Positions 36,557 through 43,502 of a DNA stretch of 50,349 nt are shown here, in pieces. How positions within the stretch are numbered: the stretch's first letter is position 1; each line of letters starts with the position of its first letter. The stretch spans positions 1-50,349 of the forward strand of contig JANYEP010000253.1 of NCBI GenBank assembly GCA_025363075.1, given 5' to 3'. The notes beneath the pieces were generated by a model. It searched no databases. It saw nothing but the letters and a program-made list of their open reading frames with translations, and was not told the origin of the DNA. The translations under genes and the position numbers were made by a program. The stretch is from Chitinophagaceae bacterium. Its GTDB lineage: Bacteria; Bacteroidota; Bacteroidia; Chitinophagales; Chitinophagaceae.

Positions 36557-36670
36557 GAACACAGATGACACTGATTTAGTGGATTTGCAAGGATTTATTT
36601 TACAGAATAATGATTTTTATCATACATAAAAAATCTGTGTTATCTGCACCAATCTGAATCATCTGTGTTC
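36557..36670. repeat. ACACAGATGA-type imperfect palindrome
   Basis: The left arm begins GAACACAGATGACACTGATT (36557) and the right arm ends AATCATCTGTGTTC (36670). Arms of about 42 nt are complementary with scattered mismatches, around a 30-nt centre. It occupies most of the left half of the 247-bp gap between the divergent trmH and queA genes and resembles dispersed intergenic repeats common in Bacteroidota. Confidence 0.75.
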
Positions 36671-36764
36671 TACTCTTTGCAATTGCAAATATTCATTTTG
36701 AACAATAAGTTGCTAACCCTTACTTTTGCTGCCTTTCGTTTAACAATAAACTACTAAAATGATG

Positions 36765-36785
36765 GCTGCCCCGTAAGGCGGCAGC
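36765..36785. other. GC-rich hairpin in the queA leader
   Basis: GCTGCC (36765-36770) pairs with GGCAGC (36780-36785) around CCGTAAGGC. It is markedly GC-richer than its AT-rich surroundings and ends 33 nt before the queA start codon. It may be leader RNA structure or a repeat remnant. It does not fit a preQ1 riboswitch. Confidence 0.4.
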
Positions 36786-36818
36786 AAGTTCATAAAGTAT
36801 TTAAACAAATTACTTAAT

Positions 36819-37868
36819 ATGAAACTTAGCTCATTTCGCTACGACCTTCCTTTAAATCTAATTGCCCAAAATCCTACTAAACGCAGAGAAGACAGCCGTT
36901 TGATGGTAGTGAATATGAAGACAGGCAATATGGAGAACAGAAACTTCAAAGACATTATGGATTATTTTAATGACAAAGATGTTTTTGTGGTGAACAATAC
37001 AAAAGTTTTTCCCGCACGTATGTATGGACGCAAAGAAAAAACAGGTGCAAAAATTGAAGTATTCTTGTTGAGAGAATTAGATAAGCCTAATCGTTTATGG
37101 GACGTAATTGTAGATCCCGCAAGAAAAATTCGTGTAGGAAATAAATTATATTTTGGAGAAAATGAAGAGCTTGTTGCAGAAGTAATTGATAACACTACAA
37201 GTCGTGGAAGAACCATTAAGTTTTTATGGGAAGGAAGTGAAGATAGCTTTAAAGCGATGTTAGAATTTTTAGGTGAAACACCTTTACCAAAATACATCAA
37301 ACGTAAGCCAGATGCTGATGATAGAGAGCGTTATCAAACTGTTTATGCAAAATATGAAGGTGCTGTTTCTGCACCAACTGCTGGATTGCACTTTAGTAAA
37401 GAGCTAATTAAGCGTTGCGAAATTCACGGAATTAAATTTGCAGAAGTTACATTGCACACAGGTTTGGGAACTTTTAGACCAATTGAAGTTGAAGATTTAT
37501 CTAAACATAAAATGGATGCAGAATATTATCGCATTCCTGAAGAAGCTGCTGCAACAGTTAATAAAGCAAAGGATAAAGACCATCGTGTTTGTGCTATTGG
37601 CACTACAACAATGCGTGCTTTAGAGTCAAGTTTTACAGCAGAGAAAAGATTAAAACCAAGTGAGGGTTGGACAAATAACTTTATTCATCCTCCTTATAAT
37701 TTCCACATTGCAGATTCTTTGGTTTCTAATTTCAATTTACCAAAAACAAGTTTATTAATTTTATGTTGTGCTTTTGCAGGATATGACTTAACAATGGAAG
37801 CTTACAAAAAAGCTATCAAAGATAAATATCGCTTCTTTAGCTATGGTGATGCTTTATTATTTGTATAA
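36819..37868 (+). CDS. queA: S-adenosylmethionine:tRNA ribosyltransferase-isomerase (queuosine synthesis)
   Basis: The 349-residue product transfers the ribosyl part of SAM to preQ1-modified tRNA to make epoxyqueuosine, a late step in queuosine synthesis. Family motifs are clear along the full length: [17 protein letters not shown] at the N-terminus, [31 protein letters not shown] in the middle, [13 protein letters not shown], and [10 protein letters not shown] with [14 protein letters not shown] near the end. Length is normal (about 350). It is transcribed alone, with a GC-rich hairpin in its leader and a weak AT-rich hairpin (37867-37892) past its stop. No other queuosine genes are nearby. 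Confidence 0.97.
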   Translation: MKLSSFRYDLPLNLIAQNPTKRREDSRLMVVNMKTGNMENRNFKDIMDYFNDKDVFVVNNTKVFPARMYGRKEKTGAKIEVFLLRELDKPNRLWDVIVDPARKIRVGNKLYFGENEELVAEVIDNTTSRGRTIKFLWEGSEDSFKAMLEFLGETPLPKYIKRKPDADDRERYQTVYAKYEGAVSAPTAGLHFSKELIKRCEIHGIKFAEVTLHTGLGTFRPIEVEDLSKHKMDAEYYRIPEEAAATVNKAKDKDHRVCAIGTTTMRALESSFTAEKRLKPSEGWTNNFIHPPYNFHIADSLVSNFNLPKTSLLILCCAFAGYDLTMEAYKKAIKDKYRFFSYGDALLFV

Positions 37869-37892
37869 TTTTTGATATTTTTTCAAAAATAT

Positions 37893-37922
37893 TTGGCACT
37901 ACAATTCAAAGTCCTACATTTG
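37893..37922 (+). promoter_or_regulatory. Bacteroidota-type promoter of tRNA-Pro
   Basis: TTG (37893-37895) and TACATTTG (37915-37922) are separated by 19 bp, the exact -33/-7 arrangement known for Bacteroidota housekeeping promoters. Transcription should begin near 37929, giving a leader of about 19 nt before the mature tRNA. Confidence 0.8.
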
Positions 37923-37947
37923 CACTCCTTTCAAAAAAGGAATAGTT

Positions 37948-38021
37948 CGGGAGGTAGTTCAGCCCGGTAGAATACTTGGTTTGGGACCAAGGGGTCGCAG
38001 GTTCGAATCCTGTCCTCCCGA
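37948..38021 (+). tRNA. tRNA-Pro (anticodon TGG)
   Basis: The acceptor stem CGGGAGG (37948-37954) pairs with CCTCCCG (38014-38020), followed by discriminator A. The D-arm contains GTTCAGCCCGGTAGAAT, the anticodon arm reads CTTGG-TTTGGGA-CCAAG with TGG at the anticodon position, and the T-arm is GCAGG-TTCGAAT-CCTGT. The 3' CCA is not encoded. It reads CCN proline codons. It has its own promoter and terminator. Confidence 0.97.
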
Positions 38022-38029
38022 CTACTAAA

Positions 38030-38057
38030 AAAGCAATCAGCAATGATTGCTTTTTTT
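38030..38057 (+). terminator. Terminator of tRNA-Pro
   Basis: AAAGCAATCA (38030-38039) / TGATTGCTTT (38044-38053) with a GCAA tetraloop and a T tract. Confidence 0.9.
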
Positions 38058-38079
38058 ATTTGCAATTATTCTATACCGC

Positions 38080-38141
38080 AAAAAAAAGCAGCCGATGTAG
38101 AAACATAGCTGCGTTTTTAAAATCCAATATCCTATGAAAAA
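38080..38141 (-). ncRNA. Candidate small RNA downstream of tRNA-Pro
   Basis: On the minus strand a -7 box TATATTTG (38155-38148) is followed by about 30 nt and a hairpin with stems GCAGC/GCTGC (38088-38092, 38108-38112) and ATGT/ACAT, then eight T residues. A transcript of about 60 nt would result. The hairpin also carries T residues on the plus strand. No TTG element is found at the usual 19-nt spacing, and no open reading frame longer than a dozen codons fits. This is a proposal from sequence layout only. Confidence 0.35.
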
Positions 38142-38160
38142 CCGATGCAAATATAAAGAT

Positions 38161-38186
38161 ATATTGTAGTAATACTACTACAATAT
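38161..38186. promoter_or_regulatory. 26-bp perfect palindrome, possible repressor operator
   Basis: ATATTGTAGTA (38161-38171) and TACTACAATAT (38176-38186) form a perfect 11-bp dyad with a 4-nt centre. It begins 6 bp upstream of the candidate minus-strand -7 box at 38155. GTAGTA/TACTAC half-sites recall those of BlaI/MecI-type repressors, but the match is only by eye. Apart from this and the hairpins, the 38058-38315 stretch is AT-rich with no gene visible. Confidence 0.45.
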
Positions 38187-38315
38187 GAATAATTTATTTT
38201 TTAATTTAGTATAGAAAATAAAATGTGGATAACCGTAACATTAAGAAATATTTTTATGATGATATAAATTTAGAATAAAATCATCCCACATTTCTTTCAT
38301 TATCTCATTAAGCAA

Positions 38316-38350
38316 AAAAAGCTCAAAGATAGTTAGCCTTTGAGCTTTTT
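38316..38350 (-). terminator. Terminator of the HtrA-type protease gene
   Basis: AAAAAGCTCAAAG (38316-38328) pairs with CTTTGAGCTTTTT (38338-38350), a perfect 13-bp stem with T runs on both strands, 19 bp past the stop of the protease gene. Confidence 0.9.
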
Positions 38351-38369
38351 ATTTTTCAGTTAAATAATT

Positions 38370-39890
38370 TTACTCTTCATCCAACTTAATTGGGTAACGA
38401 TAGGTAACTGCTCCAGAACCAGGATAAATTCCCTCAATAAAAACAGTTCCTTTTGCTTCTTTTATTAAAGTCGTGAATTCATCAAGTGTTTTTATTTCCT
38501 GACCATTTACACTTGTGATTACAAATCCTTCTTGAATACGTGAATTTTTTAAAGCACCGCTGCTAATTTTTTTAACAACAACACCACCTGCAATTTCATT
38601 TGCTTCTGCTGTTTTTTTATCAATAGTTGCGAACTCGCCTCCCAGTTTTTCAATTGTAGAACTACCTTTTACAACAGAAGTAGTATTTAACTTATTTTTT
38701 AGTACAACGCTTACTGTGCTTGGCTTTCCATCTCTTGTATATGTAATAGAAATTTTGTCTGCTGGTTTATAACGAGCTATTTGCTCTACCATTTCTGGTG
38801 CAGAGTTTACACCAACACCATTAATTTTTGTTACAAAATCTCCTTTCTTAATTCCAGCAGCAGCAGCAGCACCTCCTTCTAAAACATCTGTAATGTAAAC
38901 ACCTTCTCCTTCTTTAATTCCTTGTTTCTTTTTATCCTCTTCACTTAAAGTTTCTGATGCATAAGTTAAACCAACATATGCACGTTGTACTGTACCATAT
39001 TTTATGATATCATTAACCACTTTTTTTGCAAGGTTAATAGGAATGGCATAAGAATACCCAATATAGCTACCATTTTGCGAAGCAATTGCAGAGTTAATAC
39101 CAATCACTTCACCATTCAAATTAATTAATGCACCACCACTGTTTCCAGGGTTTACAGCAGCATCTGTTTGAATAAAACTTTCAACAGGGTTTTTGGCTTC
39201 TGAATTATTATTTGGATTGATAATACCAATGTTTCTTGCCTTTGCACTCACAATTCCAGCAGTTACCGTAACATCCAAGTTCAGTGGATAGCCAATAGCC
39301 AATACCCATTGTCCCAACTTCGCCTCATCACTATTTCCATAAATTAGATAAGGTAAATTATTTGCTTCAACTTTAATAACTGCTAAATCTGTGTTGGCAT
39401 CTGTACCAATTACTGTCGCTTTATACGTTTTTTTATTGGTCAATGTAACAGTAATTTCATCTGCACCTGCAACAACGTGATTGTTGGTTATGATATATCC
39501 ATCGTCACTAATTATAACCCCACTTCCACTTGCTCTTTGTTCTGGAATCATTTGCATTCTCGGACCATTAAAAAGCTCATCAAACATATCTCCACCAAAC
39601 ATATCACTAAAAGGATTTTTTTGACGAGGTAAATTATTGGTTACTTGTTTTGCTTTTGTTTTTGTTTTAATATGCACAACAGCTGGTGTAGCAGACGTAG
39701 CTGGTGCTGTAAAATCCATTGATGCAGGAACATTATTTTTGCCAAAATAACCTGCATAATTTGCAGGAACTTTTCCTGCTTCTTGTGTACCAGTAAAATG
39801 ATTTTGCATCAGCTTACCATAGCCCCAAACACTTGCTATTGCTGAGGTTGCACTAATTCCTACGATTGCTAAAATTTGTTTTAATTTCAT
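38370..39890 (-). CDS. HtrA/DegP-type periplasmic serine protease
   Basis: The product is 506 residues from the ATG at 39890 (MKLKQILAIVGISATSAIAS, a membrane or signal segment); an ATG at 39917 would add nine polar residues. A trypsin-like domain covers about 110-300 with the triad His138 (ITNNHVVAGAD), Asp168 (TDLAVIKV) and Ser251 (NPGNSGGALIN). PDZ1 spans about 315-405 (YVGLTY, GGAAAAAGIKKGD) and a second PDZ-like domain about 425-500 (GVVVKKISSGAL, EGFVITSVNGQEI). HtrA proteases degrade or refold damaged envelope proteins. The Phe-, Met- and Asp-rich segment 90-105 precedes the protease domain. It is monocistronic. Confidence 0.95.
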   Translation of the reverse strand: MKLKQILAIVGISATSAIASVWGYGKLMQNHFTGTQEAGKVPANYAGYFGKNNVPASMDFTAPATSATPAVVHIKTKTKAKQVTNNLPRQKNPFSDMFGGDMFDELFNGPRMQMIPEQRASGSGVIISDDGYIITNNHVVAGADEITVTLTNKKTYKATVIGTDANTDLAVIKVEANNLPYLIYGNSDEAKLGQWVLAIGYPLNLDVTVTAGIVSAKARNIGIINPNNNSEAKNPVESFIQTDAAVNPGNSGGALINLNGEVIGINSAIASQNGSYIGYSYAIPINLAKKVVNDIIKYGTVQRAYVGLTYASETLSEEDKKKQGIKEGEGVYITDVLEGGAAAAAGIKKGDFVTKINGVGVNSAPEMVEQIARYKPADKISITYTRDGKPSTVSVVLKNKLNTTSVVKGSSTIEKLGGEFATIDKKTAEANEIAGGVVVKKISSGALKNSRIQEGFVITSVNGQEIKTLDEFTTLIKEAKGTVFIEGIYPGSGAVTYRYPIKLDEE

Positions 39891-40104
39891 AGTAATAATT
39901 TTTTCTTTATAATTCAAATATTATGCCTTTAAGGCTGCAAATAAATAAAAATGTAAATACGACAGTTGATTTAAAAAAGTTTTAACAAAGTTTTACGAAA
40001 TTTGTCGTAATAACGTTGATGAACGGTTTTCAAAAGTGTCAAAATGTTTTTAAAATGATTTGCACAATTTTTTAAATCAATAAATAACAACTTAGGTTTG
40101 CACA

Positions 40105-40653
40105 ATGGTAACAAATGTTCTTCATCCCTGGCACGGCGTAAATTGTGGTGAAAATGCCCCAAGAATTGTTAATGCAATTATAGAAATTCCACAAGGCAGT
40201 CGTTGTAAATATGAGATAGATAAACCAAGTGGTTTATTAAGATTGGATAGAATTATTTATTCATCTTTTCACTATCCAGTTAACTATGGTTTTATTCCCC
40301 AAACTTATGGTGGCGATAAAGATCCATTAGATATTTTAGTGATAACAAGTTTACCTGTGCAACCCCTTACATTAATGGATGCAAAAGTTGTTGGTGTAAT
40401 GCAAATGATTGATGGTGGTGATGCCGATGATAAAATTATTGCTGTTGCAGCCAACGATCCAAGTGTTAATCATTACAACAACATAGAAGAATTGCCTAAA
40501 CACTTTTTTGAAGAGTTAAGACATTTTTTTGAAGAGTATAAAAAACTCGAAAATAAAACTGTTGAAGTAGAAGAGTTCAAGGACAAAGCAACAGCATTAA
40601 AAATTATTGAAGAAGCAATTGAATTTTATAAAACTACCTTCATAAATAAATAA
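40105..40653 (+). CDS. ppa: Inorganic pyrophosphatase
   Basis: The 182-residue product is a soluble family I pyrophosphatase, hydrolysing PPi to two phosphates. Signatures are IVNAIIEIPQGSRCKYE, KPSGLLRLDR, YPVNYGFIPQTYGGDKDPLDILV with the acidic metal-binding cluster, and DDKIIAVAANDPSVNHY. The N-terminus HPWHGVNCGENAPRIV is the usual start in Bacteroidota. The sequence TAGGTTTG ends only four nt before the ATG and looks like a -7 box, but no -33 element fits, so leaderless transcription is not supported. It is followed after a few nt by the TSUP transporter gene. Confidence 0.97.
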   Translation: MVTNVLHPWHGVNCGENAPRIVNAIIEIPQGSRCKYEIDKPSGLLRLDRIIYSSFHYPVNYGFIPQTYGGDKDPLDILVITSLPVQPLTLMDAKVVGVMQMIDGGDADDKIIAVAANDPSVNHYNNIEELPKHFFEELRHFFEEYKKLENKTVEVEEFKDKATALKIIEEAIEFYKTTFINK

Positions 40654-40666
40654 ATTGAAAACCAAA

Positions 40667-41095
40667 ATGACATTAACAATTAGCGTAGTAATTATTCTGC
40701 TTTTGATAGGCATTTTTTCTGGTGCGTTAAGTGGTTTAATTGGCATTGGTGGTGGCATTATCATTGTGCCTTGCCTGGTTTATTTTCTTGCATTTCCTCA
40801 AAAAATGGCACAGGGAACTTCACTTGGTATTTTGCTTTTACCAGCAGGAATTTTAGGAGTAATTCAATACTACAAACAAGGACAGATTGACTTTAAAGTA
40901 GTTGCTATTGTTGCACTTGGTTTTCTCTTTGGCAATCTTTTAGGAAGTAACTTAGCCTTATCTTTAAGCGATAAAGTATTAAAGAAAATTTTCGCAGTAG
41001 TACTAATTGTTGTGGCAATTAAAATTCTTTTTTTAGATGGCGATAAAACAAAAAAAGAGCAACCAATTCAATCTACACAAAGTGTAGAGAAATGA
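40667..41095 (+). CDS. Half-size TSUP (TauE/SafE) membrane protein
   Basis: The product is 142 residues from the ATG at 40667; a TTG at 40655 would add four residues and is less likely. There are four predicted membrane helices, with the N-terminal GALSGLIGIGGGIIIVPCLV motif characteristic of TSUP (sulfite or organosulfur-compound exporters) and AQGTSLGILLLPAG in helix 2. Typical TSUP proteins have two such repeats and about 250 residues, so this is a single repeat that probably acts as a dimer. It starts 13 nt after ppa and is likely cotranscribed. The substrate is unknown. The last codons overlap a terminator of the opposing operon. Confidence 0.88.
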   Translation: MTLTISVVIILLLIGIFSGALSGLIGIGGGIIIVPCLVYFLAFPQKMAQGTSLGILLLPAGILGVIQYYKQGQIDFKVVAIVALGFLFGNLLGSNLALSLSDKVLKKIFAVVLIVVAIKILFLDGDKTKKEQPIQSTQSVEK

Positions 41096-41103
41096 TTGCT
41101 CTT
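41055..41103 (-). terminator. Terminator of the TPR-barrel-HU operon, inside the TSUP gene
   Basis: AAGAGCAA (41055-41062) pairs with TTGCTCTT (41096-41103), with a nested CTACAC/GTGTAG hairpin (41073-41078, 41082-41087). Only the minus strand carries a T run after the stem (TTTTTTTGTTTT). The element covers the last 14 codons of the opposing TSUP gene. Confidence 0.7.
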
Positions 41104-41126
41104 GATATTTGTTTGGTTAAAATCTA

Positions 41127-41705
41127 CTAAATGTAATAATATAACAAAGCACCCAAGCCCATAATGGCAAGCACAATTGCAATAACCCACCAATAATCTT
41201 CTTTTTCACTCACGACCAATCTATCTCCATCGCCATCAAACCTCGATTGCTTAATGATAGATGGTTGCATTTCTGCATACACATCTAAAAGCCCTGTACC
41301 AGCAGCTTGTGTTTTAGTAATCCACAAATCTGGCAGCACTTGTTTACTTTCAGTTTCAACATCAATAGAGTAGCCATTATAGTCTCTTTTCAATCTACCA
41401 ATACCTGGCAATAAAACACTACCACTTGTTGCAGCTTGTTTTTGAATATCGTGAGAAAAGTCTTGAAACCTGCGTGCAGCATCACTTTCATTCACATTCA
41501 ATTCTTTTGCAAGATAGTTGTAAAGTGAGTAAGTGTCGGTTGCTATTTCAGAACTTTCAAGTTTAATACTTTGCGTTGGAGGGCTTAATTTTTTGTTTTC
41601 AAAATCCATTGTCGCAGGAATTTGCTCTACTCCAAATGTGCCAATTCCAGGCATTGAAGCACGCCCATTAAGTATTAAATATTTATAAAATAACTCGTAT
41701 AACAT
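41127..41705 (-). CDS. HU-CCDC81-type membrane-anchored protein
   Basis: The 192-residue product has two HU-like repeats: one about 1-60 (GRASMPGIGTFGV) and one about 65-125 (AATSGSVLLPGIGRLKR), as in prokaryotic CCDC81-like HU domain proteins. It ends with a single C-terminal membrane helix (about 172-190, WWVIAIVLAIMGLGALLYYY). A SPOR domain, often present in longer relatives, is absent. There is no N-terminal signal peptide, so it is probably tail-anchored with the HU-like part in the cytoplasm. The operon (15-nt gap to the barrel gene) suggests a link between the cell envelope and a DNA- or protein-binding partner. The role is unknown. Confidence 0.8.
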   Translation of the reverse strand: MLYELFYKYLILNGRASMPGIGTFGVEQIPATMDFENKKLSPPTQSIKLESSEIATDTYSLYNYLAKELNVNESDAARRFQDFSHDIQKQAATSGSVLLPGIGRLKRDYNGYSIDVETESKQVLPDLWITKTQAAGTGLLDVYAEMQPSIIKQSRFDGDGDRLVVSEKEDYWWVIAIVLAIMGLGALLYYYI

Positions 41706-41720
41706 AGTAACAGGTTTTTT

Positions 41721-43493
41721 TTAGCGAAACGAATATACGACTCCACCAACAATATTGAAGCCCAAAACTTTATATTGATTCCAACGTTGGTATTGATTGT
41801 TGAATAAATTGTTGAAATCTAAATAGACATTTAACTTGTTTAAAACTTTATATTCCGCTCCAATATTCAAATCAAAAGCAGCACTATTTTTTGCAGTTTG
41901 AATGGTTTGAACTCTGTAATAAGCTCCATCCCAAAAGAATAAATCAGTCTTCACAAAAACATCTTTCATCAATTTATATTTTATAGTTCCAGTTATTTCT
42001 AAAGGAACAATTCCAAATGCTTTTGGATATAAATCCTGTGAAGTAAATTGTGTGTAATTAATTGCAGCAGCAGCACTGAATTTTTCTTTATCTGTGTAAG
42101 CAATTTCACCTACAATTTTAAATGCACTTAAACTTGGTTCATACAAAATATTAAAGGTTTGGCTTTTATTTGAATCAGCATCATTCGCAAACAATACCTG
42201 ATTGGTATATTTCAAAAATGAAAGTTTTGTAGTATAAGTAAAATGCCCACCAACACTGCCTTTCAAGCCACCATAAACTTCAGACACTTTGGTATTGGCA
42301 AACAAATTTGGCTGTTCAATAAATGGATTAATCGCTGCAATAGACTTGTAAGTATTTTTGTTGAAATAACCAATCCAACCAGCACTTAAAACAAGCTCAT
42401 CTTTTAGCTTATAATCGCCAAAAATATTTGGTAAAAATGCAAATACACTATTATCCCAAGTTGGCTGAAAACCTATATTGATATTGTAATCACTTGACTT
42501 AATTTTTACAGAAGGTGCAACTGAAAAAATATTGTTTGATAGCTTTATTACTTTTGATGAATAGCTTGATATATCTGCATTTAAACCAACATTGAAAGAG
42601 GTAGCATCTGAAATAGATTTTTCAATGGGTACTTTAACAGCAACACTAGTTTCGCTTGCATTGTTATTGTCAAAAAAATAAGATGCTTTAATTTGGGGAT
42701 GGTAACTGATGCCATAACTATTTTCTGTTTTTGTGTGTAGGCTAATGTCTGCCTCAATAGTACTAAAGTTTTGTGCCAACGAATCTTTGCTAAAAGTGTG
42801 AACATAGTTTGGCTTTACACCATATTTATTTTGATTGCTTAAATTGTAGTTAATAGAAGCCAATAACTCGTGATTTGCAATACCACCAAACGCTCCATTT
42901 ACTTTCAATTGTGCATTGGTATATTCTTGAAATGGGATGGTGCCTTTTGAGCTAACAAATTTGCCAAACACAGTGTACAAGGCACTTGCAGGGTTTCCAA
43001 ATGCTAAACCTGCTTCAAAATAAGGAGTAGTGTAATTACCAAAACCTGCTTTAATATATTGATGATTTTGCCAGGTAAATTCTGAATCACTAGTTAATGC
43101 TAATGGCTTAATGGGAACTGGTTGATAACTGAACACTAAATTCTGTGCAGGAATATTATAGTTCAAACTAAATCTGTTGGTGTCCAATTCTGGTGCTGAT
43201 GCTGTGAAATTAATTTTAGCAGCACTTCTCAAAGATGGTTTAAAAGAAGCATAAACAGTTACAGAACCCAATCGTGGTGTATCTTTCGACAAAACAACAG
43301 TTTGGTTTTGATAACTATTGTTTGCCACATTATTGTCTTCATCTCCACCTTGATTTTTCTTTGTATTTTTTTTAATTTTCTTAGTTTGAGAAAGTTTCTT
43401 TTGCTTGCCAGTACTACGTTTACGTTGTGCATTTGCAGCAACACTGCTAAATAAAAATGCGATTAAGAATAATATTTTAATCAGTTTGTTCAT
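41721..43493 (-). CDS. Outer-membrane beta-barrel protein of the TPR-barrel pair
   Basis: The 590-residue product has a signal peptide ending VAANAQ, a short Lys-rich disordered stretch (residues 24-55, RKRSTGKQKKLSQTKKIKKN) and then a barrel-like body starting with QNLVFSYQPVPIKPL and HQYIKAGFGNYTTPYFEAGLAFG. It lacks the plug domain of TonB-dependent receptors, although such proteins are usually annotated that way in Bacteroidota. It ends GGVVYSFR, with an aromatic near the terminus. The linkage of this barrel to a TPR protein encoded 9 nt upstream is a recurrent arrangement in the phylum (from memory, not checked). Probable role: outer-membrane complex with the TPR partner; the function is not established. 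Confidence 0.8.
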   Translation of the reverse strand: MNKLIKILFLIAFLFSSVAANAQRKRSTGKQKKLSQTKKIKKNTKKNQGGDEDNNVANNSYQNQTVVLSKDTPRLGSVTVYASFKPSLRSAAKINFTASAPELDTNRFSLNYNIPAQNLVFSYQPVPIKPLALTSDSEFTWQNHQYIKAGFGNYTTPYFEAGLAFGNPASALYTVFGKFVSSKGTIPFQEYTNAQLKVNGAFGGIANHELLASINYNLSNQNKYGVKPNYVHTFSKDSLAQNFSTIEADISLHTKTENSYGISYHPQIKASYFFDNNNASETSVAVKVPIEKSISDATSFNVGLNADISSYSSKVIKLSNNIFSVAPSVKIKSSDYNINIGFQPTWDNSVFAFLPNIFGDYKLKDELVLSAGWIGYFNKNTYKSIAAINPFIEQPNLFANTKVSEVYGGLKGSVGGHFTYTTKLSFLKYTNQVLFANDADSNKSQTFNILYEPSLSAFKIVGEIAYTDKEKFSAAAAINYTQFTSQDLYPKAFGIVPLEITGTIKYKLMKDVFVKTDLFFWDGAYYRVQTIQTAKNSAAFDLNIGAEYKVLNKLNVYLDFNNLFNNQYQRWNQYKVLGFNIVGGVVYSFR

Positions 43494-43502
43494 ACTGTAA
43501 TT

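Noticed and set aside
36756-36790. preQ1 riboswitch upstream of queA
   Set aside because: The hairpin lacks the A-rich tail and loop pattern of preQ1-I and the size of preQ1-II/III; queA is also not the usual target.
37867-37892. Strong terminator after queA
   Set aside because: The AT-only hairpin (ATTTTTGA/TTCAAAAAT) is weak and has no clear T run beyond the stem; termination there is possible but not supported.
40093-40104. Leaderless promoter for ppa
   Set aside because: TAGGTTTG fits the -7 box but no TTG lies about 19 nt upstream, and the N-terminus is conserved in homologues, so the match may be chance.
40655-40666. TTG start for the TSUP gene
   Set aside because: An ATG four codons later gives a normal N-terminus with the first membrane helix intact.
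41721-43493. True TonB-dependent receptor
   Set aside because: No plug domain or TonB box is present; only the barrel is recognisable.
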